DNA of 32,549 bases, from the NCBI GenBank assembly GCA_018725275.1, contig QLUC01000004.1, positions 1 to 32,549 of the forward strand, written 5' to 3'. Below are positions 24,523-32,549 of this stretch, one piece after another. A program made the position numbers and the translations under genes. How positions within the stretch are numbered: the stretch's first letter is position 1; the number at the start of each line of letters is the position of its first letter. Under the pieces are notes generated by a model. The model was not told where the DNA came from. It did no database searches and was given only the letters and a program-made list of their open reading frames with translations. Origin of the DNA: Bacillota bacterium. Its GTDB lineage: Bacteria; Bacillota; UBA994.

Positions 24523-25784
24523 GTCTTTCTTTGTCCTCGCGGCAAGATGCTTAGTACCTCGCGGTACTTGGCAACGGTGCGCCGCGCGATGTTGATGCCT
24601 TCTGCGGCCAGTTCTTTTTTCACTTCTTCATCGCTCAGGGGGAAGCTCTTATCTTCTTGACTGATGAGCTGGTTGATTCTCTCTTGTACGGCCCGTGAAG
24701 CCACTCTGCCGTGGAGCGCCTGCACATGAGCAGAGAAGAAGTCCTTGAGCGGCAGAACCCCACGCGGAGTCAGGGCATACTTGTGGCTCACGGCGCGACT
24801 CACCGTCGATTCATGCACCCCGACCTCACTCGCCACTTCCGCCATGGTGAGGGGCCGTAAATATGCCTGCCCGTGCTCCAAGAAGGAAGACTGCCATGTC
24901 GCCAGGATATCCGAGATGCGTAGCAGCGTATCCCGTCTCTGTACTGCTGCCCGCGCGAGCCAGCGCCCCTGCTGGTAGCACTGGCGCAAGTACTTCTTGG
25001 TATTTCGGTCGGCCTCGCCTAGCAACTGACAGTACAGACTATCCATCCTCCGCTCGTTAATGAGCGGTTGTTTTACTTCGGCGTGAAAGCTGTCCGCCAC
25101 CTTGGTGAAACAAACATCGGGGGACACCGAGCCGGTACCGGTATATTGCCACGAGGCGTACCTGCCCCCAGGCGCGGCATCGCAAGTTTTTAGCTCCGCG
25201 AGCACCGCCTGCACCTCTCTCCTAGAGATGCCGGTTAGGCTGGCCACCCTGTCCGCACTGGGCTTAGCCTCGGCAAAGTAAGTCCTGATGATTTTTTCTC
25301 TGCCCTCGGTCAGTAAGTCGCGATTGGCCATCTGCAGGAGGAAACTCTCACACCAGCTTTCTGCCGCAAAACCAGGGGGCCCCAAGGCCTGGAGCAGCCA
25401 CTTACCCAGCCGGAGTGTCGCCCTGGCAATGCCCAGTTCGCGCGCCAGGTTTTCGTCAATTGACGGCAACAATCCGCGGTCGTCTAAAGAGTCCACGAGT
25501 GCGATTGCGGCTCGCTTGACAGGGGGCGGGGCGTCGCTCAATCTAATTTCGGTGCGAAGTTCATCCCTAGGGTCTACCGCCATACTTGGGCTCGTCCTTG
25601 GCCAGAACCGCCCCTCCCAGGGAATAGTTTTTATTTCTAAAAGGGGGTTTTCGGCGGCCTGGCTTAGTAAGTAGCTTTCAAGTTCGGCATTCGTCATGAG
25701 CAAGAGTAAGATGGCCTGCTTGAGCTTGGCCGTCATGACGATATCGCCGCGGAGAATCGGTGTTTGCTCAAGCAATGGCCGCAC
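24519..25784 (-). CDS. rpoN: RNA polymerase sigma-54 factor
   Basis: Sigma-54 directs RNA polymerase to -24/-12 promoters that need an AAA+ activator. The 421-residue protein has a shortened activator-binding region I (LKQAILLLLMTNAELESYLLSQAAENPLLEI), the core-binding region, the helix-turn-helix (MAEVASEVGVHESTVSRAVSHKYALTPRGVLPLKDFFS) and a perfect RpoN box ARRTVAKYRE. It is somewhat short but complete. The start is GTG with GGAG 7 nt upstream. It follows the HPr-like gene by 21 nt. Its stop codon TAG overlaps the TAG of the convergent CoA-transferase gene. No partner activator and no clear -24/-12 site was found in the window. Confidence 0.96.
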   Translation of the reverse strand: MRPLLEQTPILRGDIVMTAKLKQAILLLLMTNAELESYLLSQAAENPLLEIKTIPWEGRFWPRTSPSMAVDPRDELRTEIRLSDAPPPVKRAAIALVDSLDDRGLLPSIDENLARELGIARATLRLGKWLLQALGPPGFAAESWCESFLLQMANRDLLTEGREKIIRTYFAEAKPSADRVASLTGISRREVQAVLAELKTCDAAPGGRYASWQYTGTGSVSPDVCFTKVADSFHAEVKQPLINERRMDSLYCQLLGEADRNTKKYLRQCYQQGRWLARAAVQRRDTLLRISDILATWQSSFLEHGQAYLRPLTMAEVASEVGVHESTVSRAVSHKYALTPRGVLPLKDFFSAHVQALHGRVASRAVQERINQLISQEDKSFPLSDEEVKKELAAEGINIARRTVAKYREVLSILPRGQRKT

Positions 25785-25805
25785 AGCGGAGCTCCTCTCT
25801 ATCTT

Positions 25806-26099
25806 CTACTCATGGCTGATGTTGGTCTGAGCTTCGCCCAACCCGTCTTGAATAAAAGCAACTATGGTTTCTAGGGCGGAGGATGGGTCGACTGATGAGC
25901 GCACCACCACCTCGATTTCGGCTCCACGGGTTAGTTCCCAGCCGATAAGGGCGAGCAGGCGCGTAATGGGCAGTACCTCTCCCTTGTAACCGAGCAAGAG
26001 CTCCACATCGAGCTTGCCCGCTAGTTCCCTAAGACGCGCGAAGGGGCGAAAATGCAGCACTGCATTGACGATTTGTACCTTGACCCGAACTTCTCTCAC
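25806..26099 (-). CDS. HPr-like phosphocarrier domain protein lacking the regulatory serine
   Basis: The 97-residue protein aligns to HPr along its length: the active-site stretch reads LHFRPFARL where HPr has IHARPA, so His15 and the Arg-Pro after it are kept. The later stretch from GYKGE to RGAEIEV has the same spacing as HPr, but the Ser46 position is Arg (ITRLLAL against LKSIMGV). It cannot therefore be controlled by HPr kinase in the usual way. Crh of Bacillus shows the reverse pattern (no His15, Ser46 kept). It lies between whiA and rpoN, overlapping whiA by 4 nt (GTGA). The function, PTS-related or regulatory, is undetermined. Confidence 0.85.
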   Translation of the reverse strand: MREVRVKVQIVNAVLHFRPFARLRELAGKLDVELLLGYKGEVLPITRLLALIGWELTRGAEIEVVVRSSVDPSSALETIVAFIQDGLGEAQTNISHE

Positions 26100-27037
26100 C
26101 CTGGTGCTACCCCCCCATAACCTAACTCTTTGGCGAGCTCCTCTATTTTGCGCAAACGATGGTTCACCGCTCCTTTGCTGAGGGGCGGACTAAAGTACAA
26201 GCCGAGCTCCTGCAGACTGGCCTCGGGATGCTTGGCACGCAGCTCGGCCGTCAGGCGCAAATTCGGCGAGAGATTATTTGTGCCCAACACTTGGTCGACA
26301 TACCTGATGCATTCTATATGCCGCCAAGCCGTTGAAATGGTCTTATTAAGATTGGCCGTTTCGGCATTTACCAGGCGATTGACTTGGTTGCGCATGGATT
26401 TGCGCACGCGCGCATCTTCCACCTTAAGCAGGCTGGCATGGGCACCAATCAAGTTAAGAAAGTCAACGACCTGCTCGCCTTCTTTAAGGTAGACCACCAA
26501 GAGCTCCTTGCGGCGGGTGAGGCGCGGCGAGAGACCATAGTCCTCTAAGACTTGCCGCAAGTAATCCGCAGTCTCTTGGTACTCGCAGACCATCTCGAGG
26601 TGATAACTAGCCTTTTGGGGGTCACTCATGCTCCCTGAAATAATAAACGCTCCCCTGAGGTAAGCGCGGTTACAACACTCACTCTCGGGCGTGTCTAGAT
26701 GCGTAAAGAAACTGCTGGCTTCGCCGTCCCACAGCCCGACTTCTAGGAGAAGTTTATCGGCCTTCGGGGCAAATAGCAGGTACATGCGGTTCTTGCGAAA
26801 GGCGGAGCGCCGACGGATAAAGACCCTGGCCTCGGGCTGGCGTTCCTTCAGGAGTTGCAAGACAAGCCGCGCCACCGCCGGGTTTTGGGTATGGATATTA
26901 AGCCCCATACCACCGGCGCGCGAGAGCTGCAAGATACCGCCGTGACGAATGATGGCGGCTAATTCGCGCCGACGACAGCAAGGCTCACTGTCGATGATGC
27001 GCACCAGCTCTCCCTTGACATCCTCCGTAAAGGTCAC
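26096..27037 (-). CDS. whiA: WhiA-family DNA-binding regulator
   Basis: WhiA proteins combine a degenerate LAGLIDADG-endonuclease fold with a C-terminal helix-turn-helix. They act in sporulation (Streptomyces) and in growth and division (Bacillus). The 313-residue product shows the family start FTEDVKGELVRI, the domain CCNRAYLRGAFIISGSMSDPQKASYHLEM, the NRLVNAETANLNKTISTAWRHIECI linker and the C-terminal HTH LRLTAELRAKHPEASLQELGLYFSPPLSKGAVNHRLRKI. The start is GTG after a G-rich site. In most Bacillota rapZ and yvcK lie upstream, but here glnA does. The HPr-like gene follows with a 4-nt overlap. Confidence 0.96.
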   Translation of the reverse strand: MTFTEDVKGELVRIIDSEPCCRRRELAAIIRHGGILQLSRAGGMGLNIHTQNPAVARLVLQLLKERQPEARVFIRRRSAFRKNRMYLLFAPKADKLLLEVGLWDGEASSFFTHLDTPESECCNRAYLRGAFIISGSMSDPQKASYHLEMVCEYQETADYLRQVLEDYGLSPRLTRRKELLVVYLKEGEQVVDFLNLIGAHASLLKVEDARVRKSMRNQVNRLVNAETANLNKTISTAWRHIECIRYVDQVLGTNNLSPNLRLTAELRAKHPEASLQELGLYFSPPLSKGAVNHRLRKIEELAKELGYGGVAPG

Positions 27038-27124
27038 CGCGCTCCCCCCCTAGCTTTGCTCCTGCCGTAGCTTTAATAATTCGCCTCGCCACCCTCATTC
27101 CCTGCCGCCGCCAGCCACAAGACA

Positions 27125-27157
27125 AGAAGGGCCCCCGCATTTAGCGGTGGCCCTTCT
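27125..27157 (-). terminator. Intrinsic terminator of glnA
   Basis: AGAAGGGCC/GGCCCTTCT (9 bp) continued by GCGG/CCGC, with one mismatch and a 5-nt loop, stands just after the glnA stop codon. The following minus-strand sequence (CTTGTCTTG) is only moderately U-rich. Confidence 0.6.
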
Positions 27158-27161
27158 ACGC

Positions 27162-28487
27162 TTAATGAACCGATAAATACCGTTCTAACTCCCACGGATG
27201 AACCGCCATTTCATGCAGGCGGCATTCAGCTCTCTTGGCGGCAATGAAACGGGTGAAGATGTGCTCGCCTAATGCTCCACGCATCAACTCACTTTGGGAA
27301 AAATGGTGCAGGGCTTCCTGGAGGCTCCCCGGCAGGCTGGCAATCCCTGCGGCCAAGCGGTCTTCTTCACATAAATGATAGATATTGCAACCCATGGGTG
27401 AAGGAGGGGTGAGCTTTTCCTTTATCCCCTGCAATCCGGCTGTGAGCGCTACGGCAAAGGCTAGGTAGGGATTGCAGGAAGGATCGGGGCTACGCAGTTC
27501 TAGGCGGGTGCTATTGCCACGGCGTGCCGGAACCCGGATGAGCGGGCTTCGATTGCGCTCTGACCAGGCGATATAGACAGGCGCTTCATACCCCGGCACC
27601 AAGCGCTTGTAAGAGTTGATGAGCGGGTTAGTGATGGCCGTAAACTCTAAGCAATGGCGCATTAACCCCGCTAAGTAAGACATGGCTATGCGGCTCAACT
27701 GATGGGGCGCATGTTGGTCATAGAAGGCATTGCTACCATTGACAAAAAGGGATTGATTGATATGCATGCCGCTGCCCGCCTCGCCAAAAAGGGGCTTGGG
27801 CATAAAGGTAGCGTGCAGCCCATGCTGCATGGCGATGGTGCGCACCACCAGTTTAAAAGTGGTGACGTTGTCGGCGGCCGTTAGGGCATCGGTATACCTA
27901 AAATCAATCTCGTGCTGTCCGGGGGCACATTCATGATGCGAGGCTTCCACATGAAAGCCCATCTCCTCCAGGGTCAGGACGATGTCCTGACGAGCATCCT
28001 CGCCGCGGTCGATTGGGGACAAATCAAAGTACCCACCGCGGTCATTGGTGATAGTGGTCGGCCCCCCATCAGGGTCGCGCTTGAACAGAAAGAACTCGGC
28101 CTCGGGTCCCACCTGCATGACATACCCCATTGCTTGCGCTTCGGCCACTGCTCTCTTTAAAGTGCCCCGCGGGCAGCCACTAAAGGGGGTGCCATCAGGA
28201 TTCAGCACATCGCAAATTAGGCGCGCGGTCGGTGCCTTATCCTTGGTCCAGGGAAAGACGGCATAGGTGGCGGGGTCGGCTTTAAGGAGCATGTCCGACT
28301 CTTCAATGCGGGCAAAACCCTCGATGGAAGACCCATCAAACATCAATTGTCCGTCTAGGGCGGTTTCGATTTCATCGACTGAGATGGCCACATTCTTGTT
28401 CACCCCGAGGATGTCCGTAAATTGGAGGCGAACAAACCGCACCTTGTCTTCCTTCACTCTCGCTAATACATCTTGTTTCGTAGCCAT
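27162..28487 (-). CDS. glnA: Glutamine synthetase, type I-alpha
   Basis: It makes glutamine from glutamate, ammonia and ATP as a cytoplasmic dodecamer. The 441-residue protein shows the beta-grasp domain with the D50-loop MFDGSSIEGFARI, metal ligands in GPEAEFFLF, HHECAPGQHEIDFRY and MHINQSL, and the flap Glu in NPLINSYKRLVPGYEAPVY. It also has RVPARRGNSTRLELRSPDPSCNPYLAFA. The length and the lack of the adenylylated-Tyr region place it with the Gram-positive I-alpha enzymes, which are controlled by feedback inhibition and GlnR rather than adenylylation. The ATG is preceded by a G-rich site. No glnR lies next to it, and no TGTNA-N7-TNACA operator was seen upstream. Confidence 0.98.
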   Translation of the reverse strand: MATKQDVLARVKEDKVRFVRLQFTDILGVNKNVAISVDEIETALDGQLMFDGSSIEGFARIEESDMLLKADPATYAVFPWTKDKAPTARLICDVLNPDGTPFSGCPRGTLKRAVAEAQAMGYVMQVGPEAEFFLFKRDPDGGPTTITNDRGGYFDLSPIDRGEDARQDIVLTLEEMGFHVEASHHECAPGQHEIDFRYTDALTAADNVTTFKLVVRTIAMQHGLHATFMPKPLFGEAGSGMHINQSLFVNGSNAFYDQHAPHQLSRIAMSYLAGLMRHCLEFTAITNPLINSYKRLVPGYEAPVYIAWSERNRSPLIRVPARRGNSTRLELRSPDPSCNPYLAFAVALTAGLQGIKEKLTPPSPMGCNIYHLCEEDRLAAGIASLPGSLQEALHHFSQSELMRGALGEHIFTRFIAAKRAECRLHEMAVHPWELERYLSVH

Positions 28488-28651
28488 GCCCTACACCCTT
28501 TCCGAACTATAATGGCCTAATATTACACGAATATTCGCGCCCTGTCTAGGCAAATTCCTTGGCGCATTCCCTTGAGATGATTTCGCCGGTGCGAGCAAGA
28601 ACGCATGATGGACCTATAAATGGAGAGCCTAACATTTAAGGGAGTGAGCGA
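28488..28651. promoter_or_regulatory. Divergent control region between glnA and gerAA
   Basis: This is 164 nt without a gene. On the minus strand TATAGT (28506-28511) is a possible glnA -10 box without a good -35. A perfect 10-bp palindrome CGAATATTCG lies at 28528-28537, in the region of its -35. For gerAA the AGGGAG site 7 nt before the GTG is clear. A sigma-G type promoter is expected but could not be assigned. Confidence 0.35.
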
Positions 28652-30133
28652 GTGGACAACTGGTGGGACCTCCTCAAGCGCTTTTTTATGGCAGAAGATG
28701 CTACACGCAGTACGCATAGCGCGATCCCCTCACGCGGCTTTCAAGGCAATCTTGCCTATCTGCGGGAGCGCTTTACCAATGTCCACGATTTTAGTGTGAG
28801 GGAGTTGCAATTAGGGGGCGACGGAAAAAAAGCGGCCGTAATCTACCTAGAGAGCCTGACCAACCCTGCCAGAATCGCCGAAGAAGTACTCATCCCGCTC
28901 GGCAGTTTCATCGGCATGGCCGAGAGGCAGCAAGCAAAAGTGCGTCCTTTGTTGGCTAAACAATTCCTTTCATCCTCCAACCTAGAAGAAACAACGGATT
29001 TAAAGCAGGCCGAAGGACTGCTGCTCGACGGCTGGACCATCATCCTGATGGATGGGCTACATACAATTCTCGCGGTTGGCACTCAGTCTAACCCCGGACG
29101 TGCGGTGACCGCGTCTGAAACAGAAACTTCTATTTTTGGCCCTAAGCAGGCCTTCGTGGAAGCGCATGCGGTCAACTTGGCCCTTCTGCGGCAAAAACTT
29201 AAAACCCCCAAACTTAAATTAGAGGAATTCCGTTTAGGGACCAAGTCCCCCACCAGCGTTATGTTCGTGTATCTTGAAGGAACTGCGCCGGACACTTTTG
29301 TCCGCGGGGTTAGAGAACGTTTAGCGAACATCGAGGTGGAGGTGCTCATCGAGAGCTCCTATCTTGAATCCCTGCTCGGGATAAGCACCCTCTCTCCATT
29401 CCCGCAGGCCATTTACACCGAGCGCCCCGACAAGGTCACCGGAAACCTCCTCGAGGGCAGAGTCGCCCTAGTAGTTGACGGCTCCCCTGATGTCTTGGTG
29501 TTACCAACGGCTTTTCCTGACCTGTTTCAAGTTGCTGATGACTACTACCAGCGTACTCTCCCCAGTTTGCTCATTCGCTTCCTCAGGGTGATCGCATTTT
29601 TCCTTGCCACCACCCTGCCCTCGTTGTATGTTGTGCTCATCAGTTTCAATTACGAAGTTCTACCCACCAACCTGATCATACCGGTGGCCATTTTCCGCAG
29701 CGGCGTGCCCTTCCCCCCGTTCATCGAGCTGTTCGGCATGCTCCTCATCGTCGACATACTGCAGGAAGGAGCCACTCGGCTGCCCTCCAAGGTGGGCCAG
29801 ACAATAGGTGTCGTGGGCGGTTTCGTCCTGGGACAGGCCGTCATTGAAGCCGGGCTGATCAGTCCGTTGTCGCTAATCACGGCTGCGCTTTCCTTTATCG
29901 GTTCCTTTGCCATTCCCGACTACAGGGTAGTTGGCCTGGTACGCATCCTGCGCTATGCGCTACTGCTGGGGGCAAGCCTACTTTCTGGGGTTGGCGTGGT
30001 GGCCGTGTGGCTCGCGGTATTTATCCATATCGCTTCGCTGGAAGTGCTTGGGGTGCCTTACTTGCGCCCGATAGCTCCCCTTTCTCTAAAAAGCATGGGT
30101 GATTTTATCTTGCATCGAAAGAAGGATGAGTGA
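28652..30133 (+). CDS. gerAA: Spore germination receptor subunit A (GerAA type)
   Basis: It is one of three subunits of a nutrient-sensing complex in the spore inner membrane. The 493-residue protein has a long soluble N-terminal part (about 290 residues, beginning GNLAYLRERFTNVHDFSVREL) and a C-terminal membrane part of about five helices. That part contains the family pattern FLATTLPSLYVVLISFNYEVLP and FPPFIELFGMLLIVDILQEGATRLP. The start is GTG with AGGGAG 7 nt upstream. It is the first gene of a three-gene operon and divergent from glnA. The germinant cannot be inferred. Its presence shows that the organism makes endospores. Confidence 0.96.
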   Translation: MDNWWDLLKRFFMAEDATRSTHSAIPSRGFQGNLAYLRERFTNVHDFSVRELQLGGDGKKAAVIYLESLTNPARIAEEVLIPLGSFIGMAERQQAKVRPLLAKQFLSSSNLEETTDLKQAEGLLLDGWTIILMDGLHTILAVGTQSNPGRAVTASETETSIFGPKQAFVEAHAVNLALLRQKLKTPKLKLEEFRLGTKSPTSVMFVYLEGTAPDTFVRGVRERLANIEVEVLIESSYLESLLGISTLSPFPQAIYTERPDKVTGNLLEGRVALVVDGSPDVLVLPTAFPDLFQVADDYYQRTLPSLLIRFLRVIAFFLATTLPSLYVVLISFNYEVLPTNLIIPVAIFRSGVPFPPFIELFGMLLIVDILQEGATRLPSKVGQTIGVVGGFVLGQAVIEAGLISPLSLITAALSFIGSFAIPDYRVVGLVRILRYALLLGASLLSGVGVVAVWLAVFIHIASLEVLGVPYLRPIAPLSLKSMGDFILHRKKDE

Positions 30134-30136
30134 GCC

Positions 30137-31246
30137 ATGCCGAGACAGCCTCGAGTCACGCACTGGCAGTACTTCACCCTAATTTCTGGCGTTCTCATCG
30201 CTAACGGCATAATGTCTATGCCGCGCGCAGTTGCCGCTGATGCCGGACGGAGCGCCTGGCTGGTAATACTCCTTGTTGGATGCATCGTCGCGGTGCTCAC
30301 CTGGCTAGCGCACCTTGTCGCCAGCCACTTCCCTACGCGCGATGCGGCGGAATGGCCGAAGACTTTGCTCGGGCCAATTTTGGGGCGAATCTGGATGTTG
30401 GCCTACTTAATGCGTGCCATCATCTTCTTATTGCTTACGGCCCAACTATACGCCGGGTATTTATCGGTGCGCTTATTTCCCAGAACCCCCACCCATGTCT
30501 TTGCCCTCTTAGTCTTGGCACTGTCACTACTGGCGGTGCTCGCAAAAGTCCGCGGGTTCGCTCGCTTTTCAGAGGTAGCCTTCTATATGTCTATCCCTCT
30601 TATTCTATTTATCATCATCCCTTTCACCAAGGGAAACACCTTGCACCTCTTGCCCCTTGTGGGGGACACTCCGCCCTCTGACTTACTGAAGAGCGCCTTA
30701 GCAGCCTCCTACAGCTATGCTGGCTTTGATTTCTTGTGGTTCGTTTATCCTCACCTTCGTCGCAAGGCCTCTGCCGGTACTGTAGCCTTTGGAGCTGTAC
30801 TGCTGACCGCAATAGTCTACGCTTTTGTGACTGCCACCACCATCATGTATTTCGGCCTAGAAAAATTAGGCCTCATCTTCCTGCCAACGTTAGCGGCGCT
30901 TCGCGGCATCGAGATGGTGCTTTTTGAGCGCATCGACAGCCTGATGATGTTTGCGTGGCTTTCAACGGTGGTGATAACTGCGGCCGCCCAACTGTACACC
31001 GCTACCCGCCTAGTGCAGGGCTTGGCCAATGGGCTTTCGTTTCCTAAAGTTGCCGCAGGACTCAGCGGACTTTTCTTTATTGTAGCGTATAGCGTAACCG
31101 ACCTGCCACTATATCAAACCATTGCTATTTCAGATATTTTTGGCATTTTTGACCTGTCTTTCTTTGTCACCAGCATTTTTGTGTTCTTAATATTGGCTTT
31201 GGTACGCAACCGCAAGGGGGACAAGTGCGATGAACCGGCAGATTAA
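30137..31246 (+). CDS. gerAB: Spore germination receptor subunit B (GerAB type, amino acid permease fold)
   Basis: The B subunit is the APC-superfamily-like membrane protein that is thought to bind the germinant and release ions. The 369-residue protein has about ten hydrophobic helices and the early family signature YFTLISGVLIANGIMSMPRAVAADAGRSAW. The ATG lies 3 nt after the gerAA stop. Its C-terminal end overlaps the start of gerAC by 17 nt, and the G-rich end (CGCAAGGGGGAC) doubles as the ribosome-binding site of gerAC. This subunit usually sets ligand specificity. Confidence 0.95.
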   Translation: MPRQPRVTHWQYFTLISGVLIANGIMSMPRAVAADAGRSAWLVILLVGCIVAVLTWLAHLVASHFPTRDAAEWPKTLLGPILGRIWMLAYLMRAIIFLLLTAQLYAGYLSVRLFPRTPTHVFALLVLALSLLAVLAKVRGFARFSEVAFYMSIPLILFIIIPFTKGNTLHLLPLVGDTPPSDLLKSALAASYSYAGFDFLWFVYPHLRRKASAGTVAFGAVLLTAIVYAFVTATTIMYFGLEKLGLIFLPTLAALRGIEMVLFERIDSLMMFAWLSTVVITAAAQLYTATRLVQGLANGLSFPKVAAGLSGLFFIVAYSVTDLPLYQTIAISDIFGIFDLSFFVTSIFVFLILALVRNRKGDKCDEPAD

Positions 31247-32429
31247 ATTGTTCATTTTAGTGGCGCTATCGTTGTTGCTCACGGGTTGCTGGGATGCAAT
31301 GCCAGTTGAAGACAGAAACATCGTTTTGGCCGTGGGAGTAGACTATTTACCTGATGCGCCCCACTACCTAATCACTTTCGTCGCCCCGATTATCGCAGAA
31401 CAGCGCACGCAGCCAGCGCGAGTGCAAAGTTTCCGGGCCACGGGCCTCGCGGAGGCCTTGGCCATGGCCGGTCACGCCGATGGGCAGATCTATTCTTTTG
31501 GGAAACTACTAGCGGTGGTCTTCGGCGAAAACGCTGCCCGCCAAGGGGTCTCGACAGCGCTAAACGACCTCTTTATGCACCCTAACCTGCGCATCCAAAG
31601 CTACGTGACGGTAGCTCTAGGAACCGCTCATCAACTCCTCACCGTGGTCCTACCTGAGGGGCAAAGTGTCGACATCTACCTCAAGGATATGTTGGACCGC
31701 GCCAAGATAAGGCGCGATGCCCCGCCTATTGCCCTAGATCGCTTTACCTCCTCCATGGTCACCCCCGGCATTGATGCGAGCACTCCCCTCCTTGCAGCCA
31801 TCGGTACCACCGACCCGCGCCCACTTGAGCAAAGGGGAGCGGATGGAGGACGCGGGATAATGTTCGAAGACATCCAAATAGTCGGTAAAGCGGCCTGGCA
31901 AGGCGACCGTATGGTCGGCACCATGACCCTAACGGAACTACAATACCTCTCTATTGCCCAAGGAACCTCGCACGATTTATCGATGCAGGTGCTTCTTCCA
32001 CCTAACACCCCTTTCACTCCCGAAAACAATCGCCTGATCATCAGCTTGGAAAAGACCAAGTCATCGTGGCAGACTCAAGTTATTGACGGCAAATTTCATT
32101 TCAATCTAAAAACAGAAACAGTGCTCAGCCTCACCAACTACCAAGGGAAAATTGATCTAACCAAGGAGGAGAACGCCGAGAAACTCGCCGAGATACTTGC
32201 CACGGTCATCAAGCAGGGCATTACGAAATCATTGCAGGACTTATTCTCGTTTGGCAGCGACCCCATTGGCCTGGGCCAAATGGTGCGGGTTAAGCACCCT
32301 TTGGCCTGGGATGCCAAGACTTGGACAGAAGCACTGAAGAAAGCGACCTATAGTGTGAGTGTCAAGATCCAAATCAGAAACATTGGTTTGACCATAACCC
32401 GCTTTGAGCCCAAAGGCAAAAATCCGTAG
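31230..32429 (+). CDS. gerAC: Spore germination lipoprotein, receptor subunit C (GerAC type)
   Basis: The C subunit is a lipoprotein held on the outer face of the spore inner membrane. The 399-residue protein has a lipoprotein signal with lipobox LLTGC (Cys near residue 20), then WDAMPVEDRNIVLAVGVDYL, the typical GerAC start (GCWD..E). The rest keeps the three-domain pattern, including FGKLLAVVFGENAARQGV and the late block EENAEKLAEILATVIKQGITKSLQDLFSFGSDPIGLG. It overlaps gerAB by 17 nt and has AGGGGG 9 nt upstream. The operon is complete as A-B-C, and no D subunit gene follows before the window ends. Confidence 0.96.
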   Translation: MNRQIKLFILVALSLLLTGCWDAMPVEDRNIVLAVGVDYLPDAPHYLITFVAPIIAEQRTQPARVQSFRATGLAEALAMAGHADGQIYSFGKLLAVVFGENAARQGVSTALNDLFMHPNLRIQSYVTVALGTAHQLLTVVLPEGQSVDIYLKDMLDRAKIRRDAPPIALDRFTSSMVTPGIDASTPLLAAIGTTDPRPLEQRGADGGRGIMFEDIQIVGKAAWQGDRMVGTMTLTELQYLSIAQGTSHDLSMQVLLPPNTPFTPENNRLIISLEKTKSSWQTQVIDGKFHFNLKTETVLSLTNYQGKIDLTKEENAEKLAEILATVIKQGITKSLQDLFSFGSDPIGLGQMVRVKHPLAWDAKTWTEALKKATYSVSVKIQIRNIGLTITRFEPKGKNP

Positions 32430-32549
32430 CGCAACTAGGTGGCAGGCCCCATGTGGGCATTCAATCACATTGCCCGCGCACGGACGGACCTAATAAACAT
32501 TAACCACCGACGGCAGCACCTCTAAGAAGATCTCTTCGCCAACGAAAAA
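32430..32549. other. Sequence after gerAC to the window edge
   Basis: This is 120 nt without a supported gene. A weak GCCC-CATGT-GGGC hairpin lies about 20 nt after the gerAC stop with no U-run, so I do not call it a terminator. Confidence 0.3.

Noticed and set aside
25288-25674. 128-residue plus-strand ORF
   Set aside because: It is antisense to rpoN, Ser/Arg-rich, with no family resemblance.
30280-30681. 133-residue plus-strand ORF in another frame of gerAB
   Set aside because: It lies out of frame inside gerAB, whose hydrophobic pattern and coupling to gerAA and gerAC are clear.

Overview
The window looks like a chromosomal segment of an anaerobic, endospore-forming member of the Bacillota (Clostridia-like). 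The grounds are a complete gerA-type germination receptor operon, WhiA next to an HPr-like protein, a type I-alpha glutamine synthetase, a BlaI/BlaR1-type regulatory pair, a K+-dependent-type membrane pyrophosphatase, an oxygen-sensitive 4-hydroxybutyryl-CoA dehydratase, strong G-rich Shine-Dalgarno sites and frequent GTG/TTG starts. Species cannot be named from sequence alone. No IS element, prophage, CRISPR array, rRNA or tRNA gene was seen. The only stable RNA gene is tmRNA.

Layout, left to right. (1) 1-2460, minus strand: lysS-smpB-ssrA, driven by a near-consensus promoter, with the tmRNA gene 4 nt after smpB and a terminator at the window edge. (2) 2457-5993, minus strand: a compact two-unit regulon. 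One unit is a small membrane protein, a BlaI-type repressor and an M56 (BlaR1-like) protease without a sensor domain. The other is a MacB/FtsX-type ABC permease and its ATPase. Both units start at the same 17-bp inverted repeat, TACTACA-N3-TGTAGTA, and a terminator separates them. (3) 6002-12051, minus strand: a PAS/GGDEF/HD-GYP receptor for cyclic-di-GMP turnover, RNase R and an XRE-type regulator with a long helical C-terminal part. A small membrane-anchored exported protein is divergent from the last. (4) 12672-15400, minus strand: an HD-domain phosphohydrolase and the membrane pyrophosphatase. (5) 15475-21543, minus strand: secG downstream of the lower-glycolysis operon gapA-pgk-tpiA-gpmI-eno, with no cggR repressor gene at its head. 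(6) 21854-24522, plus strand: a 4-hydroxybutyryl-CoA dehydratase gene and a family III CoA-transferase gene, overlapping by 1 nt. (7) 24519-27037, minus strand: whiA, an HPr-like gene and rpoN. (8) 27162-28487, minus strand: glnA. (9) 28652-32429, plus strand: gerAA-gerAB-gerAC.

From general knowledge of Bacillota, whiA-hpr-rpoN-(cggR)-gap-pgk-tpi-gpm-eno-secG-rnr-smpB-ssrA is a recurring neighbourhood. Here it survives in pieces. The 4-hydroxybutyryl-CoA pair lies inverted between rpoN and gapA where cggR might be expected, and hppA, the cyclic-di-GMP receptor and the BlaI/ABC regulon lie between secG and smpB. The most promising candidate for an under-described system is the BlaI/M56/small-membrane-protein/ABC module with its duplicated operator. 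Next are the dehydratase/CoA-transferase insertion and an HPr-like protein that keeps the catalytic His but replaces the regulatory Ser.
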